Positions 23,294 to 31,730 of a stretch of DNA of 64,000 bases are shown piece after piece. The DNA is from Mesorhizobium sp. SOD10 (GTDB lineage Bacteria; Pseudomonadota; Alphaproteobacteria; Rhizobiales; Rhizobiaceae), in the NCBI GenBank assembly GCA_000824805.1, contig CCNA01000034.1, forward strand, positions 62,001 to 126,000, in the 5' to 3' direction. The position numbers and the translations under genes were made by a program. The notes beneath the pieces are model-generated. The model saw nothing but the letters and a program-made list of their open reading frames with translations, had not been told where the DNA came from and did no database searches. Numbering within the stretch: the stretch's first letter is position 1; each line of letters opens with the position of its first letter.

Positions 23294-24226
23294 GTGAGCA
23301 TGGATCACAGCTCAGATCAGATATTGCCACTCGAGACGTTGCGCGCCTTCGACGCGGCGGCGCGCACGGGGAGCTTTTCCGCGGCGGCCGAAAAACTCAA
23401 TCTCACCCATGGCGCGGTGAGCCGCCAGATCGCCAAGCTGGAGGACTGGCTTGGCTTGAAAGTGTTCGAGCGCAATGCGCGCGGCGTGACGCTGACGATC
23501 GAGGGCAACCGCCTGCATTTGAGGACCGTCGAAGCCTTCGCGCTGATCTCGTTCAACTCCGACCGCTGGGTCGAGCCGCGCGGCACCGCCGTGGTGCGGC
23601 TGGCCTCGATCCCTTCGGTCAGCGGGCTTTGGTTGATGCCGCGCATGGCCGCATTGGAGAACCATCCGACCAAGCTGCGCATCGTGCTCGATGTCGACAA
23701 CCGTCAGGCCGACCTGGCCGACGAAGGCATCGATCTTTCAGTGCGCTGCGGGCGCGGCCGCATTCCCGGTCGCGTCTCGGTGCAGCTTTTCGAGGAACAG
23801 ATTTTTCCAATCGCCTCGCCGGAGCTCGCCAAGGAGATCGGGCGTGGCGATCCTGCCCGGCTTTTGAAATTCCCGCTGATCAACGATTCCGACGCGTCCG
23901 CATGGCGCGCATGGTTTGCCGCACAGGCCATAGATTACCGCCCCCGTCCGCAGGACAGGCGTTTCGAAGACTATAATCTGGTGCTGGACGCGGCGGCGCA
24001 CGGGCTGGGCATCGCGCTGGCGCGGCCGCCGCTGACGGCGGACCAGCTTCGATCCGGCCGGATCGTTGGCGTCGATGAGCGCGTTGCGCTTAATCCGGTG
24101 TCTTATTGGATGGACCGCCCGGTCGGCCGGCCGCGCGCGGCGGCGGCCGACCTTGCCAGGCGCATCGCCGAACAGGCGGGGCTTGCTCCGGAAAAGCTCG
24201 AAGCTTTCCTGCAGGATGATGTCTAG
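23294..24226 (+). CDS. LysR-family regulator (GcvA-like subgroup), divergent from EamA exporter
   Basis: A 310-residue LysR protein with HTH (SFSAAAEKLNLTHGAVSRQIAKLEDWLGLKVFER) and a co-inducer domain (VVRLASIPSVSGLWLMPRM). A GTG at 23294 has GAGGG with a 6-base spacer; an ATG two codons later is the alternative. It probably senses the substrate of the divergent EamA transporter. Its TAG stop codon lies within the first bases of an intergenic repeat (CTAGAGC at 24223), so the last codons abut a repeat insertion point. Confidence 0.85.
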   Translation: MSMDHSSDQILPLETLRAFDAAARTGSFSAAAEKLNLTHGAVSRQIAKLEDWLGLKVFERNARGVTLTIEGNRLHLRTVEAFALISFNSDRWVEPRGTAVVRLASIPSVSGLWLMPRMAALENHPTKLRIVLDVDNRQADLADEGIDLSVRCGRGRIPGRVSVQLFEEQIFPIASPELAKEIGRGDPARLLKFPLINDSDASAWRAWFAAQAIDYRPRPQDRRFEDYNLVLDAAAHGLGIALARPPLTADQLRSGRIVGVDERVALNPVSYWMDRPVGRPRAAAADLARRIAEQAGLAPEKLEAFLQDDV

Positions 24227-24330
24227 AGCGTTTCACCGTTTCACGGAAACGGCGAACCCCTCTATCTTCTTATTTGACATTTGACGCAATTCCGGACGGA
24301 AAAACCGCCCACACCTTTCCTGGAATTGCT
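24223..24330. repeat. Mesorhizobium-type intergenic repeat, copy 1
   Basis: Begins CTAGAGCGTTTCACCGTTTC and ends with TTTCCTGGAATTGCT. A second copy lies at 41847-41947, sharing CACCGTTTCACGGAAACGGC and CGCAATTCCGGACGGAA. It contains the inverted pair CAATTCC/GGAATTG. The repeat supplies the stop codon of the preceding lysR gene. Confidence 0.8.
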
Positions 24331-24341
24331 TTTGGGCGGGA

Positions 24342-24974
24342 TCAGCGCAGCAACAAAACCATGATGGTGGCCGTCACGGCCGAGACGATGGCCGTGACGA
24401 CCGATATCGTCCAGAGCGACACCGGGACAGAATCGGAGCGCGGCACGTGACCAGCCGGACGGACAGCGGCACCGCGGGGCTGCGGCGCATTGGCGTTGGC
24501 CGCGACCAGCACAGCGGCGGAAGCGACGGCCGGCGAAAATGTCGACAATGCCGGCGCAGGCCTGGACGCATTGTCGGCAACCGCTGCCTGTGATGAGGCG
24601 AAGCGGCGCGGAGTAAGATCGGCATCCATCGCCGCCCTGCCCGTCGACGGCCTTGCCGGCGCATCGTCGGTGGCGGCATCGGGCTCCATGACGGCGCGGT
24701 AAGCATTCTCGACCTCTGAGGACGACAGGCGCTGCGATACCTGGGCGGCAGGGCGCGGCTGAGCGCTTTGCAGGGACTGGGCTGCGATTTGCGCCGCCTG
24801 CCCCGTCGAGGGCGCCGGCGGCTGGACCAGTGTCTTGATCAAGGCAGCCGCCGCCGGATCGGCCCTGGGCGACGGCACCGCCTGCGGGGTGAGCGCTTCA
24901 CCGATCAGCGTGCTCAAGCGGGTCGAGGAGATGTCCATGCCGGCTTCCGGAAACCATTTTTGCGCTTGAGCCAT
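24342..24974 (-). CDS. Hypothetical Ala/Pro-rich protein with C-terminal membrane anchor
   Basis: About 210 residues, mostly low-complexity Ala/Pro/Ser with no recognised domain. A single hydrophobic helix lies at the very C-terminus (LWTISVVTAIVSAVTATIMVLLLR), so it is probably tail-anchored with the bulk in the cytoplasm. The start is uncertain: ATG at 24974 (MAQAQKWFPEAG) or 24938 (MDISSTRLSTLIGEAL). It diverges from the DUF2093 gene. No function can be inferred. Confidence 0.55.
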   Translation of the reverse strand: MAQAQKWFPEAGMDISSTRLSTLIGEALTPQAVPSPRADPAAAALIKTLVQPPAPSTGQAAQIAAQSLQSAQPRPAAQVSQRLSSSEVENAYRAVMEPDAATDDAPARPSTGRAAMDADLTPRRFASSQAAVADNASRPAPALSTFSPAVASAAVLVAANANAPQPRGAAVRPAGHVPRSDSVPVSLWTISVVTAIVSAVTATIMVLLLR

Positions 24975-25053
24975 ACTGCATGAGCATTGCGTCAAGCTTG
25001 ACGTTGCCGGCGATTTGTGGCGATTGAAACCCGATGAACGCAAGCGTCCTTTC

Positions 25054-25287
25054 ATGATGAACCGTTTCGAAGGCCCGGGCGGCAGGGAAGCCCGGATCCG
25101 CTATCTCGACGGCGACTTCCAGGTCACCAGTCCCGGCTCCTTCGTGCGCTGCGCGGTGACGGGCGAGAACATCCCACTCGACGAGCTCAAATATTGGAGC
25201 GTCGCCCGGCAGGAGCCCTATGTAAACGCCGCGGTCTCGCTTGCCCGCGAGATCGAGATGCACCCGGAGTTGCGCAAGCGGGGATAG
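25054..25287 (+). CDS. DUF2093 family small protein
   Basis: A 77-residue protein (MMNRFEGPGGREARIRYLDG; VTGENIPLDELKYWSV) matching the conserved alphaproteobacterial DUF2093 family of unknown function. The ATG at 25054 gives the family's normal length. As I recall, it commonly lies near lpxK and mutL in rhizobia. Here it is separated from lpxK by a glycosyltransferase and a nucleotide-sugar gene, suggesting an insertion. Confidence 0.8.
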   Translation: MMNRFEGPGGREARIRYLDGDFQVTSPGSFVRCAVTGENIPLDELKYWSVARQEPYVNAAVSLAREIEMHPELRKRG

Positions 25288-25300
25288 ACCATGCGAGCCC

Positions 25301-26188
25301 ATGGCGCCGTGGCAACCATCCTCGACCGCGCTTAAGGGCACCGCATTGAAAAATTTCGGAAAATCTCTCAAGGCCTTTGTTCGCATGCCGCTTGTCATGC
25401 GTGCGAGATTGCGCGACCGGGCGGTGTCGAAAGCCCCACGGTTCAACCTGACGGCCTGCGCCATCTTCCGAGAGGAAGCGCCGTTCCTGGCCGAATGGAT
25501 CAGCTTCCACCGCAGTGTGGGATTTGAGCATTTCTACCTCTACAATAACTTCTCCACCGACGACTTTAGGACGGTGCTGGAGCCGTTCACCCAGGAAGGG
25601 CTGGTCACGCTGATTGATTGGCCGCGGCCGGTGGGGCAGTTGTCGGCCTATAAGGATTGTATCCGCAGACACTGGCGTGAAGCGCTGTGGATCGGGCTGT
25701 TCGATATCGACGAGTTTCTTTTCGCGCCCGACGGGCGTGACGTGCGCTCCGTCCTTAACGCCTATCGCGACCTGCCGGGTGTCTGTGTCTGGCAAGCGTT
25801 TTACGGTTCCTCCGGCCATGTCGAAAGGCCTAAGGCTCCGGTCGTCGAAGCCTACACGATGCGGGCCGGGCCGGACATCACGACAGTCAAGACAATCGTG
25901 AACCCCCGCATGGTCTACAGGCCGGGCGTCCATCAGTCGAAATTCCTGTCCGGCGAAGGGGTTGATACCCATCGACGGGCCATAGTCCCCGGCATGCCTC
26001 CCAAGCTCGATATATTGAGGATCAATCACTATTGGTCGCGATCGCTCGCCGACCTCGACCAGAAAATCCGGCGCGGCGACGCCTCGACTTCAGCGCCGCG
26101 CGAAAGGGATTGGCATTTCGACTTCGAAAGCAAGCTCAACGTCGAGCGCGACGAGGCGATCCTGAAGGCGATGCGGCGGGCGCGATAG
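25301..26188 (+). CDS. Glycosyltransferase, GT92/Glyco_tranf_2_4-like
   Basis: About 295 residues. The GT signature is clear: LTACAIFREEAPFLAEWISF, HFYLYNNFSTDD, the DxD-type metal motif in GLFDIDEFLF, and INHYWSRS followed by a Lys-rich segment. It is cytoplasmic and transfers a sugar from an activated donor. The start is uncertain: ATG 25301, or TTG 25346 which has AAGGG upstream. The next gene makes UDP-xylose, so the pair may add a pentose to a surface glycan; that is inference. Confidence 0.75.
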   Translation: MAPWQPSSTALKGTALKNFGKSLKAFVRMPLVMRARLRDRAVSKAPRFNLTACAIFREEAPFLAEWISFHRSVGFEHFYLYNNFSTDDFRTVLEPFTQEGLVTLIDWPRPVGQLSAYKDCIRRHWREALWIGLFDIDEFLFAPDGRDVRSVLNAYRDLPGVCVWQAFYGSSGHVERPKAPVVEAYTMRAGPDITTVKTIVNPRMVYRPGVHQSKFLSGEGVDTHRRAIVPGMPPKLDILRINHYWSRSLADLDQKIRRGDASTSAPRERDWHFDFESKLNVERDEAILKAMRRAR

Positions 26189-26240
26189 GCGCAGCTACCT
26201 TTTCCCCTCCCACCGATGGTCCAGGCCCGTTATTTCGGTG

Positions 26241-26269
26241 CTGACACTTTCGGGTTTCCGGGGCTATAG
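26241..26269 (+). promoter_or_regulatory. Candidate sigma-70 promoter of the UDP-glucuronate decarboxylase gene
   Basis: CTGACA (26241-26246), 17-base spacer, CTATAG (26264-26269), 31 bases before the GTG start at 26301. The -10 suits alphaproteobacterial promoters. Confidence 0.45.
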
Positions 26270-26300
26270 ACACCAAAGGGCGACGGTTACGGGGATTATT

Positions 26301-27239
26301 GTGAAGGTTCTTGTAACGGGTGGGGCGGGCTTCATCGGCTCGCATCTATGCGACCGGCTGCTGACACAGGAACGGCAGGTCATATGCGCCGACAACCTTT
26401 CCACCGGCTTGGAGGAAAACATCCGCCACCTGTTGGGCAATCCACGTTTCGAGTTTCTGAGGCACGACGTTACCCTGCCTCTCAAAGTCGAAACGGATCA
26501 GATCTTCAATCTCGCCTGCCCGGCATCGCCTGTTCATTACCAGCGCATTCCGATCGAGACGACCCGGACCTGCGTCTATGGCGCGATCAACATGCTCGAT
26601 CTCGCACGCGCCTCCAGGGCCAGGATCCTTCAGGCCTCGACATCCGAGGTCTATGGCGACCCGCACGTCCATCCCCAGACCGAGGCCTATTGGGGGCATG
26701 TCAATCCGATCGGGCCCCGCAGCTGTTACGACGAAGGCAAGAGATGTGCCGAGGCGCTGTTCTTCGACTATTGGCGTCAGTCGAACGTGCCAATCAAGGT
26801 GGTGCGCATCTTCAATACATACGGGCCCCGCATGCACCCGTCGGACGGGCGCGTGGTCAGCAATTTCATCGTCCAGGCGCTGCGGAACGAGCCGATAACC
26901 ATCTATGGTGACGGCAGCCATACGCGGAGCTTCTGCTATGTCGACGATCTTGTGGATGCCCTGGCTCGGATAATGGCCACGCCCGACGATTTCGTGGGCC
27001 CCGTCAACGTTGGCAACCCGGCGGAAGTCACGATCCTGGAACTGGCCGAACTTGTGCTGGGCATTGCCGGCGGCAAGTCCAAAATCGAGTTCAAGGCGCT
27101 GCCGCAAGACGATCCCCGCCAGCGGCAACCCGACATAGGCCTGGCGCGATCGATGCTGGACTGGTCCCCTCGCGTCGCTCTCGAGGATGGGCTCCGCGAG
27201 ACGGTTCGCTACTTCCGCCGCTTCATCAACGGCAATTGA
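26301..27239 (+). CDS. UDP-glucuronate decarboxylase (UDP-xylose synthase), extended SDR
   Basis: A 312-residue NAD-dependent epimerase-family enzyme. The cofactor motif GGAGFIGSHLC, DNLSTG, the LACPASPVHYQ segment, TSEVYGDP and the catalytic YDEGK in GPRSCYDEGKR match UXS enzymes that convert UDP-glucuronate to UDP-xylose. The GTG at 26301 has GGGGA six bases upstream and begins VKVLVTGGAGFIGS, the normal start. It provides a pentose donor, probably for the glycosyltransferase just upstream. A UDP-apiose synthase or dTDP-glucose dehydratase role is less likely. Confidence 0.88.
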   Translation: MKVLVTGGAGFIGSHLCDRLLTQERQVICADNLSTGLEENIRHLLGNPRFEFLRHDVTLPLKVETDQIFNLACPASPVHYQRIPIETTRTCVYGAINMLDLARASRARILQASTSEVYGDPHVHPQTEAYWGHVNPIGPRSCYDEGKRCAEALFFDYWRQSNVPIKVVRIFNTYGPRMHPSDGRVVSNFIVQALRNEPITIYGDGSHTRSFCYVDDLVDALARIMATPDDFVGPVNVGNPAEVTILELAELVLGIAGGKSKIEFKALPQDDPRQRQPDIGLARSMLDWSPRVALEDGLRETVRYFRRFINGN

Positions 27240-27240
27240 C

Positions 27241-27258
27241 GGCGGTCGCAGGACCGCC
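27241..27258. terminator. Hairpin between convergent UDP-xylose synthase and lpxK genes
   Basis: GGCGGTC-gcag-GACCGCC, seven perfect base pairs directly after the stop codon. It lacks a clear U-tract, so it is a weak terminator call. Confidence 0.4.
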
Positions 27259-27285
27259 TCACACGTTTGACATCCTGTTCGAAGC

Positions 27286-28314
27286 TCAGCCCCGCATCTT
27301 GCGCTGACGCCAGGCGTCGAGCGTCTCGTCGATAATGCGCTCGGGCACATGATCGAGCTCGAACACGGCCTCGATGTCGAGCACATCCAGTCGATCGAGG
27401 AAGCCAGCGGGTGTCTCGCCGTGGCGCAGCCGCGCAGCGTCCTTTGCCGTGGTGACGAGGCGCAGCCCCTCCTGCTGGGCAAGCGTCAGGAGGTCGGCAA
27501 GCTCGTCCTGGGCATAGAAATGATGATCCGGAAAGGCGCGCGACAGCGTAACTTCGCCGCCCGCGCCGCGCACCGTGTCGAAGAATTTCTCCGGATGGCC
27601 GATGCCGGCGAAGGCAAGGAAGCGGCCACCGGAGAAGCGCGACGGGTCAGCCGGCTCGACATGCGCCAGGAAGATCGGCCGCCCGGCGCGCGCCGCCTGG
27701 CGCACGACGCCGTCGGCGGCGGCCCCCTCGCCCATCTTCAGCAGGCCGCTGGTGAACACCAGTTGGTCGACGACCTTGGCACGGAGCGGCCCGCCCGGGA
27801 TGACGCGGCCGTTGCCGATGCCAAAGCGGGCGTCGACCACCACCAGCGCATAGTCGATATGGATGCGCGCCGACTGGAACCCGTCATCCATGATCAGGAA
27901 GTCGCAGCCATGTTGCTCGATGAGCAGCTTCGCGCCGGCAGCGCGGTTCGCCGTCACCGCGACAGGCGCATGTTCGGCCAGGAGCAGCGGCTCGTCGCCG
28001 ACATGCTTGGCGGCGTCATGGTGAGCATCGACGACATGCGGCTTGGCAAACGAGCCGCCATGGCCGCGCGATAGGAAGCCCGGCGTGGCCTGCATGCGCC
28101 TGGCTTGCTTTGCCAAAGCGATGGCGACAGGCGTCTTGCCGCTGCCGCCGACCGTAAGATTGCCGACGCACAGCACCGGTGCTGCGACCTTCTCGCGCGG
28201 AGCATGGCGCATGCGGCGGCCGGCGACCAGCCCATAGATCGCCGAGGCCGGCGACAGCGCAAGCACGCGCCAGTCCGGCTTTTCCCACCAAAAGGGTGGC
28301 GCTTCACTGGTCAT
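27286..28314 (-). CDS. lpxK: Tetraacyldisaccharide 4'-kinase
   Basis: About 342 residues. LpxK phosphorylates the 4' position of the lipid A disaccharide at the inner membrane. The P-loop GNLTVGGSGKTP, N-terminal PPFWWEKPDW followed by an amphipathic or membrane segment, and MDDGFQ are diagnostic. The ATG at 28314 gives the canonical start. It lies downstream of waaA on the same strand, but the 187-base gap contains a palindromic repeat (28388-28505), so lpxK may use its own promoter. Confidence 0.95.
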   Translation of the reverse strand: MTSEAPPFWWEKPDWRVLALSPASAIYGLVAGRRMRHAPREKVAAPVLCVGNLTVGGSGKTPVAIALAKQARRMQATPGFLSRGHGGSFAKPHVVDAHHDAAKHVGDEPLLLAEHAPVAVTANRAAGAKLLIEQHGCDFLIMDDGFQSARIHIDYALVVVDARFGIGNGRVIPGGPLRAKVVDQLVFTSGLLKMGEGAAADGVVRQAARAGRPIFLAHVEPADPSRFSGGRFLAFAGIGHPEKFFDTVRGAGGEVTLSRAFPDHHFYAQDELADLLTLAQQEGLRLVTTAKDAARLRHGETPAGFLDRLDVLDIEAVFELDHVPERIIDETLDAWRQRKMRG

Positions 28315-28387
28315 CGCGTGGGTTCCGCGCAATTCGGTTGTGCGCGTGATCCTTTCCAAAAATCGGATTCGTTTTTTGGGATCATAC

Positions 28388-28505
28388 CTAGAGCATGATG
28401 CCGAAAAGTGTGAAGCGGTTTTCGGTCGACATCATGCTCTCCCTCTTCGATTTAGAACCGGATTCAGATTTCAGGTCGAATCGACCTGAAATCATCCGGC
28501 TCTAG
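28388..28505. repeat. Rhizobial intergenic palindromic repeat inside the lipid A operon
   Basis: Starts CTAGAGCATGATGCCGAAAA and ends CCGGCTCTAG. Internally AGCATGATG pairs with CATCATGCT and CCGAAAA with TTTTCGG. A second perfect stem, GATTTCAGGTCGA-a-TCGACCTGAAATC, occupies 28467-28493. The terminal CTAG contains the TAG stop of waaA. Confidence 0.8.
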
Positions 28506-29818
28506 CGCCCGTTTGCGCCTTTGAGGCGCGCCTTGACGACCAGCGGCTGAATGTAAGGCTCCAGCGATTTCAGCGTGCGGGCAAGCGCGCCGCGCATCTC
28601 GTCGACGGTGGCAGCACCCGCCGCTATCATTTCGTGGCGCGCCGCTTCGTTGGTCAGAAGGAAATTGACGGCGCCGGTCAGCATGTCGCGATCGCGCACC
28701 AGCTTGGCGCCGCCGCTGTCGAGCAGGCGTTGATAGGCCTCGCGGAAATTCTGCACGTTGCGGCCTGCCAGCACGGCGGTTTCGAGCATCGCCGGCTCGA
28801 GCGGGTTCTGGCCGCCTTGCGAAGTCAGCGAACGGCCGACGAAAGCGATCTCGGTCAGCCTCAGGTAAAGGCCCATTTCACCGATCGTATCGCCCAGAAG
28901 GATATCGGTATCGGGCGAGATGCGGTCGCCCTTGCTGCGCCTTGCCACGGAAAGGCCCATGCCGGAAATCTGCGCGGCAAGCGCATCGGCGCGGTCGGGG
29001 TGGCGCGGCACGACGATGGTCAAGAGCCCGTGATGGCGCTTATGCAGGCTGGCATGGACCTCAGCGGCCACAACCTCTTCGCCGTCATGGGTCGAGATCG
29101 CCGCCCAGGTTGGGCGAGCGCCGATCTGGCGCTGCAGGGTGGCTAAGGCCCGCTCGTCGACCGGCGGCGGGTTGGTGTCGACCTTGAGGTTGCCGGAAAC
29201 GGTGACCGGCCGGGCGCCGAGCGCGCGGAACCGCTCGCCGTCGACATCCGACTGGGCGATGACATGGGCGAGATTCTCGAACAGCGCCTCGGCGACGCTG
29301 GAGCGCTTCTTCCACGATATGAAAGAGCGGTCCGACAACCGACCGTTGACCAGAACCTGCGGCACATTGCGGGCGCCAAGCTCCAGGATGGTCATCGGCC
29401 AGATCTCCGATTCGGCGATGATCGCCAGTTCCGGCCGCCAGTGGTCGAGGAAGCGGCTCACAGCGGGCTTGAGATCGAGCGGTACATATTGGTGGATGAT
29501 GCGGCTGCCGAGGCGCTCCTCGGCGACCTTGGCCGAGGTCACGGTGCCGGTGGTCAGAACGATGTTGACGCCATAATCGAGGATGCTTTGGACCAACGGC
29601 ACCACCGCGATCGTCTCGCCGACGCTCGCCGCATGGATCCAGATCACCGGCCCTTCCGGCCGCGGACGGCCGGCGACACCGTAGCGCTCGCGCCGGCGGG
29701 CGCGATCCTCCTTGCCGCGCGAGGCGCGCCAGGCGACATAAGGACCGATCAGCGGATAGGCGACCGCCCCCGCATAGCGGTAGGCGGTCAGGGCCGCACG
29801 CGCCCAACGCTCGCTCAT
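28502..29818 (-). CDS. waaA: 3-deoxy-D-manno-octulosonic acid (KDO) transferase
   Basis: A 438-residue membrane-anchored glycosyltransferase that adds KDO from CMP-KDO to lipid IVA. Family marks are IWIHAASVGETIAVVPLV, the acceptor-binding ESEIWP segment, GNLKVD, and the donor site GGQNPLEPA. It overlaps the upstream acyltransferase stop by ATGA. The stop codon TAG is provided by the flanking repeat (28502-28504). Confidence 0.95.
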   Translation of the reverse strand: MSERWARAALTAYRYAGAVAYPLIGPYVAWRASRGKEDRARRRERYGVAGRPRPEGPVIWIHAASVGETIAVVPLVQSILDYGVNIVLTTGTVTSAKVAEERLGSRIIHQYVPLDLKPAVSRFLDHWRPELAIIAESEIWPMTILELGARNVPQVLVNGRLSDRSFISWKKRSSVAEALFENLAHVIAQSDVDGERFRALGARPVTVSGNLKVDTNPPPVDERALATLQRQIGARPTWAAISTHDGEEVVAAEVHASLHKRHHGLLTIVVPRHPDRADALAAQISGMGLSVARRSKGDRISPDTDILLGDTIGEMGLYLRLTEIAFVGRSLTSQGGQNPLEPAMLETAVLAGRNVQNFREAYQRLLDSGGAKLVRDRDMLTGAVNFLLTNEAARHEMIAAGAATVDEMRGALARTLKSLEPYIQPLVVKARLKGANGR

Positions 29819-30594
29819 TTGCGGCCGTCCACGAGGCGATAGGCCTCGGCCGTCGCGGCGTTCAGCGAGACGGTTACCTCCTGGCGCTTGCGCTCCATCT
29901 CGGCATCATCGGCATCCGCCGGCACGAAGACGGGCGGGCCTACGATGACCGCGGAGCGGCCGAAAGGCAGGTTGATGGTGGTCTTGTCCCAGCTCTTCTC
30001 CAAGACCTTGCGGCGGCTGGTGGCGATGGCCGCAGGCAGGACGGGCCGGCCGGAAAGCTTTGCCAGAAGAACGATGCCGAGCCCGGCATCGCGCGGCGTG
30101 CCATTCGGAATGTCGGCGATCATGGCGACGTTCTTGCCTGCAACGAGCGACTTCTTCAGCGCGATCAGGGCCTTGGCGCCGCCTTTGTCGAGATGCCTCG
30201 AACTGTTGCGGCCGCCGGAGCCGCGCACCGCCTCGATCCCGAATTTCTCGATCATCAGCGCCTGGAGTTCCGCGTCGGCACTGCGCGAGACCATGGCGAC
30301 CAGCGGCCGGCCCTTGGGATAATAGGCAGGGGTCAGAAGATGCTGACCGTGCCAGAGCGCGATGATGCCGGGTTCAAGATGCGCGTAAGCGCCGCCGGCA
30401 ACCTGGGTCGAGCCCTTGACCAGCGGGCTGGTGATGCGAATCAGACGCACGAACCAGGCAAACAGGCTGGCGATGAAGTTCTTGACGAAACTCGACTGCG
30501 CCAAAGGTTCGCGGATTCGCCGCCACAGGGTGCGCGTGCCGCCGCGCCTGGCTGCACGCCGCCCGGTCGCCCCTTTCACCGCTTCATGCTCCAT
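29815..30594 (-). CDS. DUF374 lysophospholipid acyltransferase-like protein
   Basis: About 259 residues. A basic N-terminus and a hydrophobic segment (FIASLFAWFVRLI) precede the DUF374/LPLAT-like domain with ALWHGQHLLTP, AMVSRSADAELQ, RGSGGRNSSRHL and IADIPNGTPRDAGLG. Members are found in LPS operons of alphaproteobacteria and are thought to acylate lipids. It is translationally coupled to waaA by an ATGA overlap. The ATG at 30594 is preferred to a TTG at 30603. Confidence 0.88.
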   Translation of the reverse strand: MEHEAVKGATGRRAARRGGTRTLWRRIREPLAQSSFVKNFIASLFAWFVRLIRITSPLVKGSTQVAGGAYAHLEPGIIALWHGQHLLTPAYYPKGRPLVAMVSRSADAELQALMIEKFGIEAVRGSGGRNSSRHLDKGGAKALIALKKSLVAGKNVAMIADIPNGTPRDAGLGIVLLAKLSGRPVLPAAIATSRRKVLEKSWDKTTINLPFGRSAVIVGPPVFVPADADDAEMERKRQEVTVSLNAATAEAYRLVDGRK

Positions 30595-30599
30595 CGACG

Positions 30600-30845
30600 T
30601 CAACCGCCGACCTTCGATTCTGGATCGAGCAAACGATGCAGATGAACAACGAAATAACGCATGTGGGCATTATCGACACTGGCCTGCGCCTTCGCCTTCC
30701 ATGCGGCGTGCGCCGATTGATAGTCGGGGTAGATGCCGACAATGTCGAGCGCGTCCAGGTCACGAAACTCGGTTCCACCCAGCTTTTTCAGCTCGCCACC
30801 GAAAACCAGGTGCAAAAGCTGCTTCTTTCCGTCTTCCACGGCCAT
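30600..30845 (-). CDS. DUF4170 family small protein
   Basis: An 81-residue protein (MAVEDGKKQLLHLVFGGELK; IVGIYPDYQSAHAAWKAKAQ) of the DUF4170 family, conserved in the rhizobial lipid A/KDO operon. Function is unknown. The ATG at 30845 follows AAGGAT. It ends just before the acyltransferase start, consistent with coupled translation. Confidence 0.8.
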   Translation of the reverse strand: MAVEDGKKQLLHLVFGGELKKLGGTEFRDLDALDIVGIYPDYQSAHAAWKAKAQASVDNAHMRYFVVHLHRLLDPESKVGG

Positions 30846-30920
30846 GCCGATCCTTCGCAGATTCATGAATTTTGTGAAACGTTTAGCCCAAAGCGGCCGA
30901 TTTTGGAACTGCGGGCCGAC

Positions 30921-31730
30921 TCACCCTTGGTCAACGCCGGCAATGACGCCGGCGAGCACACCAAGCAGTTCGCCGCTGCCGGCGGCGAGCGCGCCGTGAT
31001 TGATCACCTCGCCGGCATATCGCGGCGGCTTGCCGGTGCGGTCGAGGAGCGCCCCGCCGGCCTCGGTCACAATAAGATCGGCGGCGGCGATGTCCCAGTC
31101 ATGCGCGTTCGGCTTGACGAAGGTCGCGTCGAGCTTGCCGGCGGCGATCATCGCCAGCCGGTAGGCAAGCGAGGGAATGTAGGCCGTCCGGCGCAGCCTG
31201 TCCTGCCAGGCATGCGGCATCAGGTCGACCAGCGGCTTGGGTCCGCCGATGTCGACGCTTTCACCTAGCGGGCGCACATGGATGCGCTTGTCGTTGAGAT
31301 AGGCGCCCTCGCCAGGCAGCGCCCAATAGGTCTCCCGTTTGGCCGGGCATTCGAGGACGCCGGCAAGCGAGCGCCCGTCCTCGACCACGGCGACGCTGAC
31401 GCACCAGGAATGGAGGCCATCGAGAAAGCCGCGCGTGCCGTCGATCGGGTCGACGACGAAGGTGCGGCGCGCCGACAGCCTCGCGTGGTCGTCCGCGGTC
31501 TCTTCAGACAGCCAGCCATAATCCGGACGCGTCTTGAGCAAGGTCTCGCGCAGATAGGCGTCCGCGGCGTGATCGGCCTCGCTCACCGGCGAGGTGCCGC
31601 CCTTCATCCACACCTGCGGGTTGTTGCCGAAATAGCGCATGGCGATGGCGCCGGCCTCGCGGGCGGCCTCGCGCAACAAAGCGAGGTCTTCGCGGGCGCC
31701 GCTCGATGTCAATTGGTCAAGCGCCGGCAA
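30921..31730 (-). CDS. Inositol monophosphatase-family phosphatase (CysQ-like)
   Basis: A 269-residue member of the metal-dependent IMPase superfamily. Metal-binding motifs are GGTSPVSEADHAAD, LSEET, DPIDGTRGF and WDIAAADLIVTEAGG. The operon position suggests 3'(2'),5'-bisphosphate nucleotidase (CysQ) activity, recycling PAP, or hydrolysis of another sugar phosphate; motif reading alone does not separate these. It starts inside the last 14 bases of pmbA. Confidence 0.85.
   Translation of the reverse strand: MPALDQLTSSGAREDLALLREAAREAGAIAMRYFGNNPQVWMKGGTSPVSEADHAADAYLRETLLKTRPDYGWLSEETADDHARLSARRTFVVDPIDGTRGFLDGLHSWCVSVAVVEDGRSLAGVLECPAKRETYWALPGEGAYLNDKRIHVRPLGESVDIGGPKPLVDLMPHAWQDRLRRTAYIPSLAYRLAMIAAGKLDATFVKPNAHDWDIAAADLIVTEAGGALLDRTGKPPRYAGEVINHGALAAGSGELLGVLAGVIAGVDQG

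Noticed and set aside
30921..31730. Confident cysQ symbol
   Set aside because: Motifs identify only the inositol-monophosphatase superfamily; the substrate cannot be fixed from sequence, so no symbol is given.
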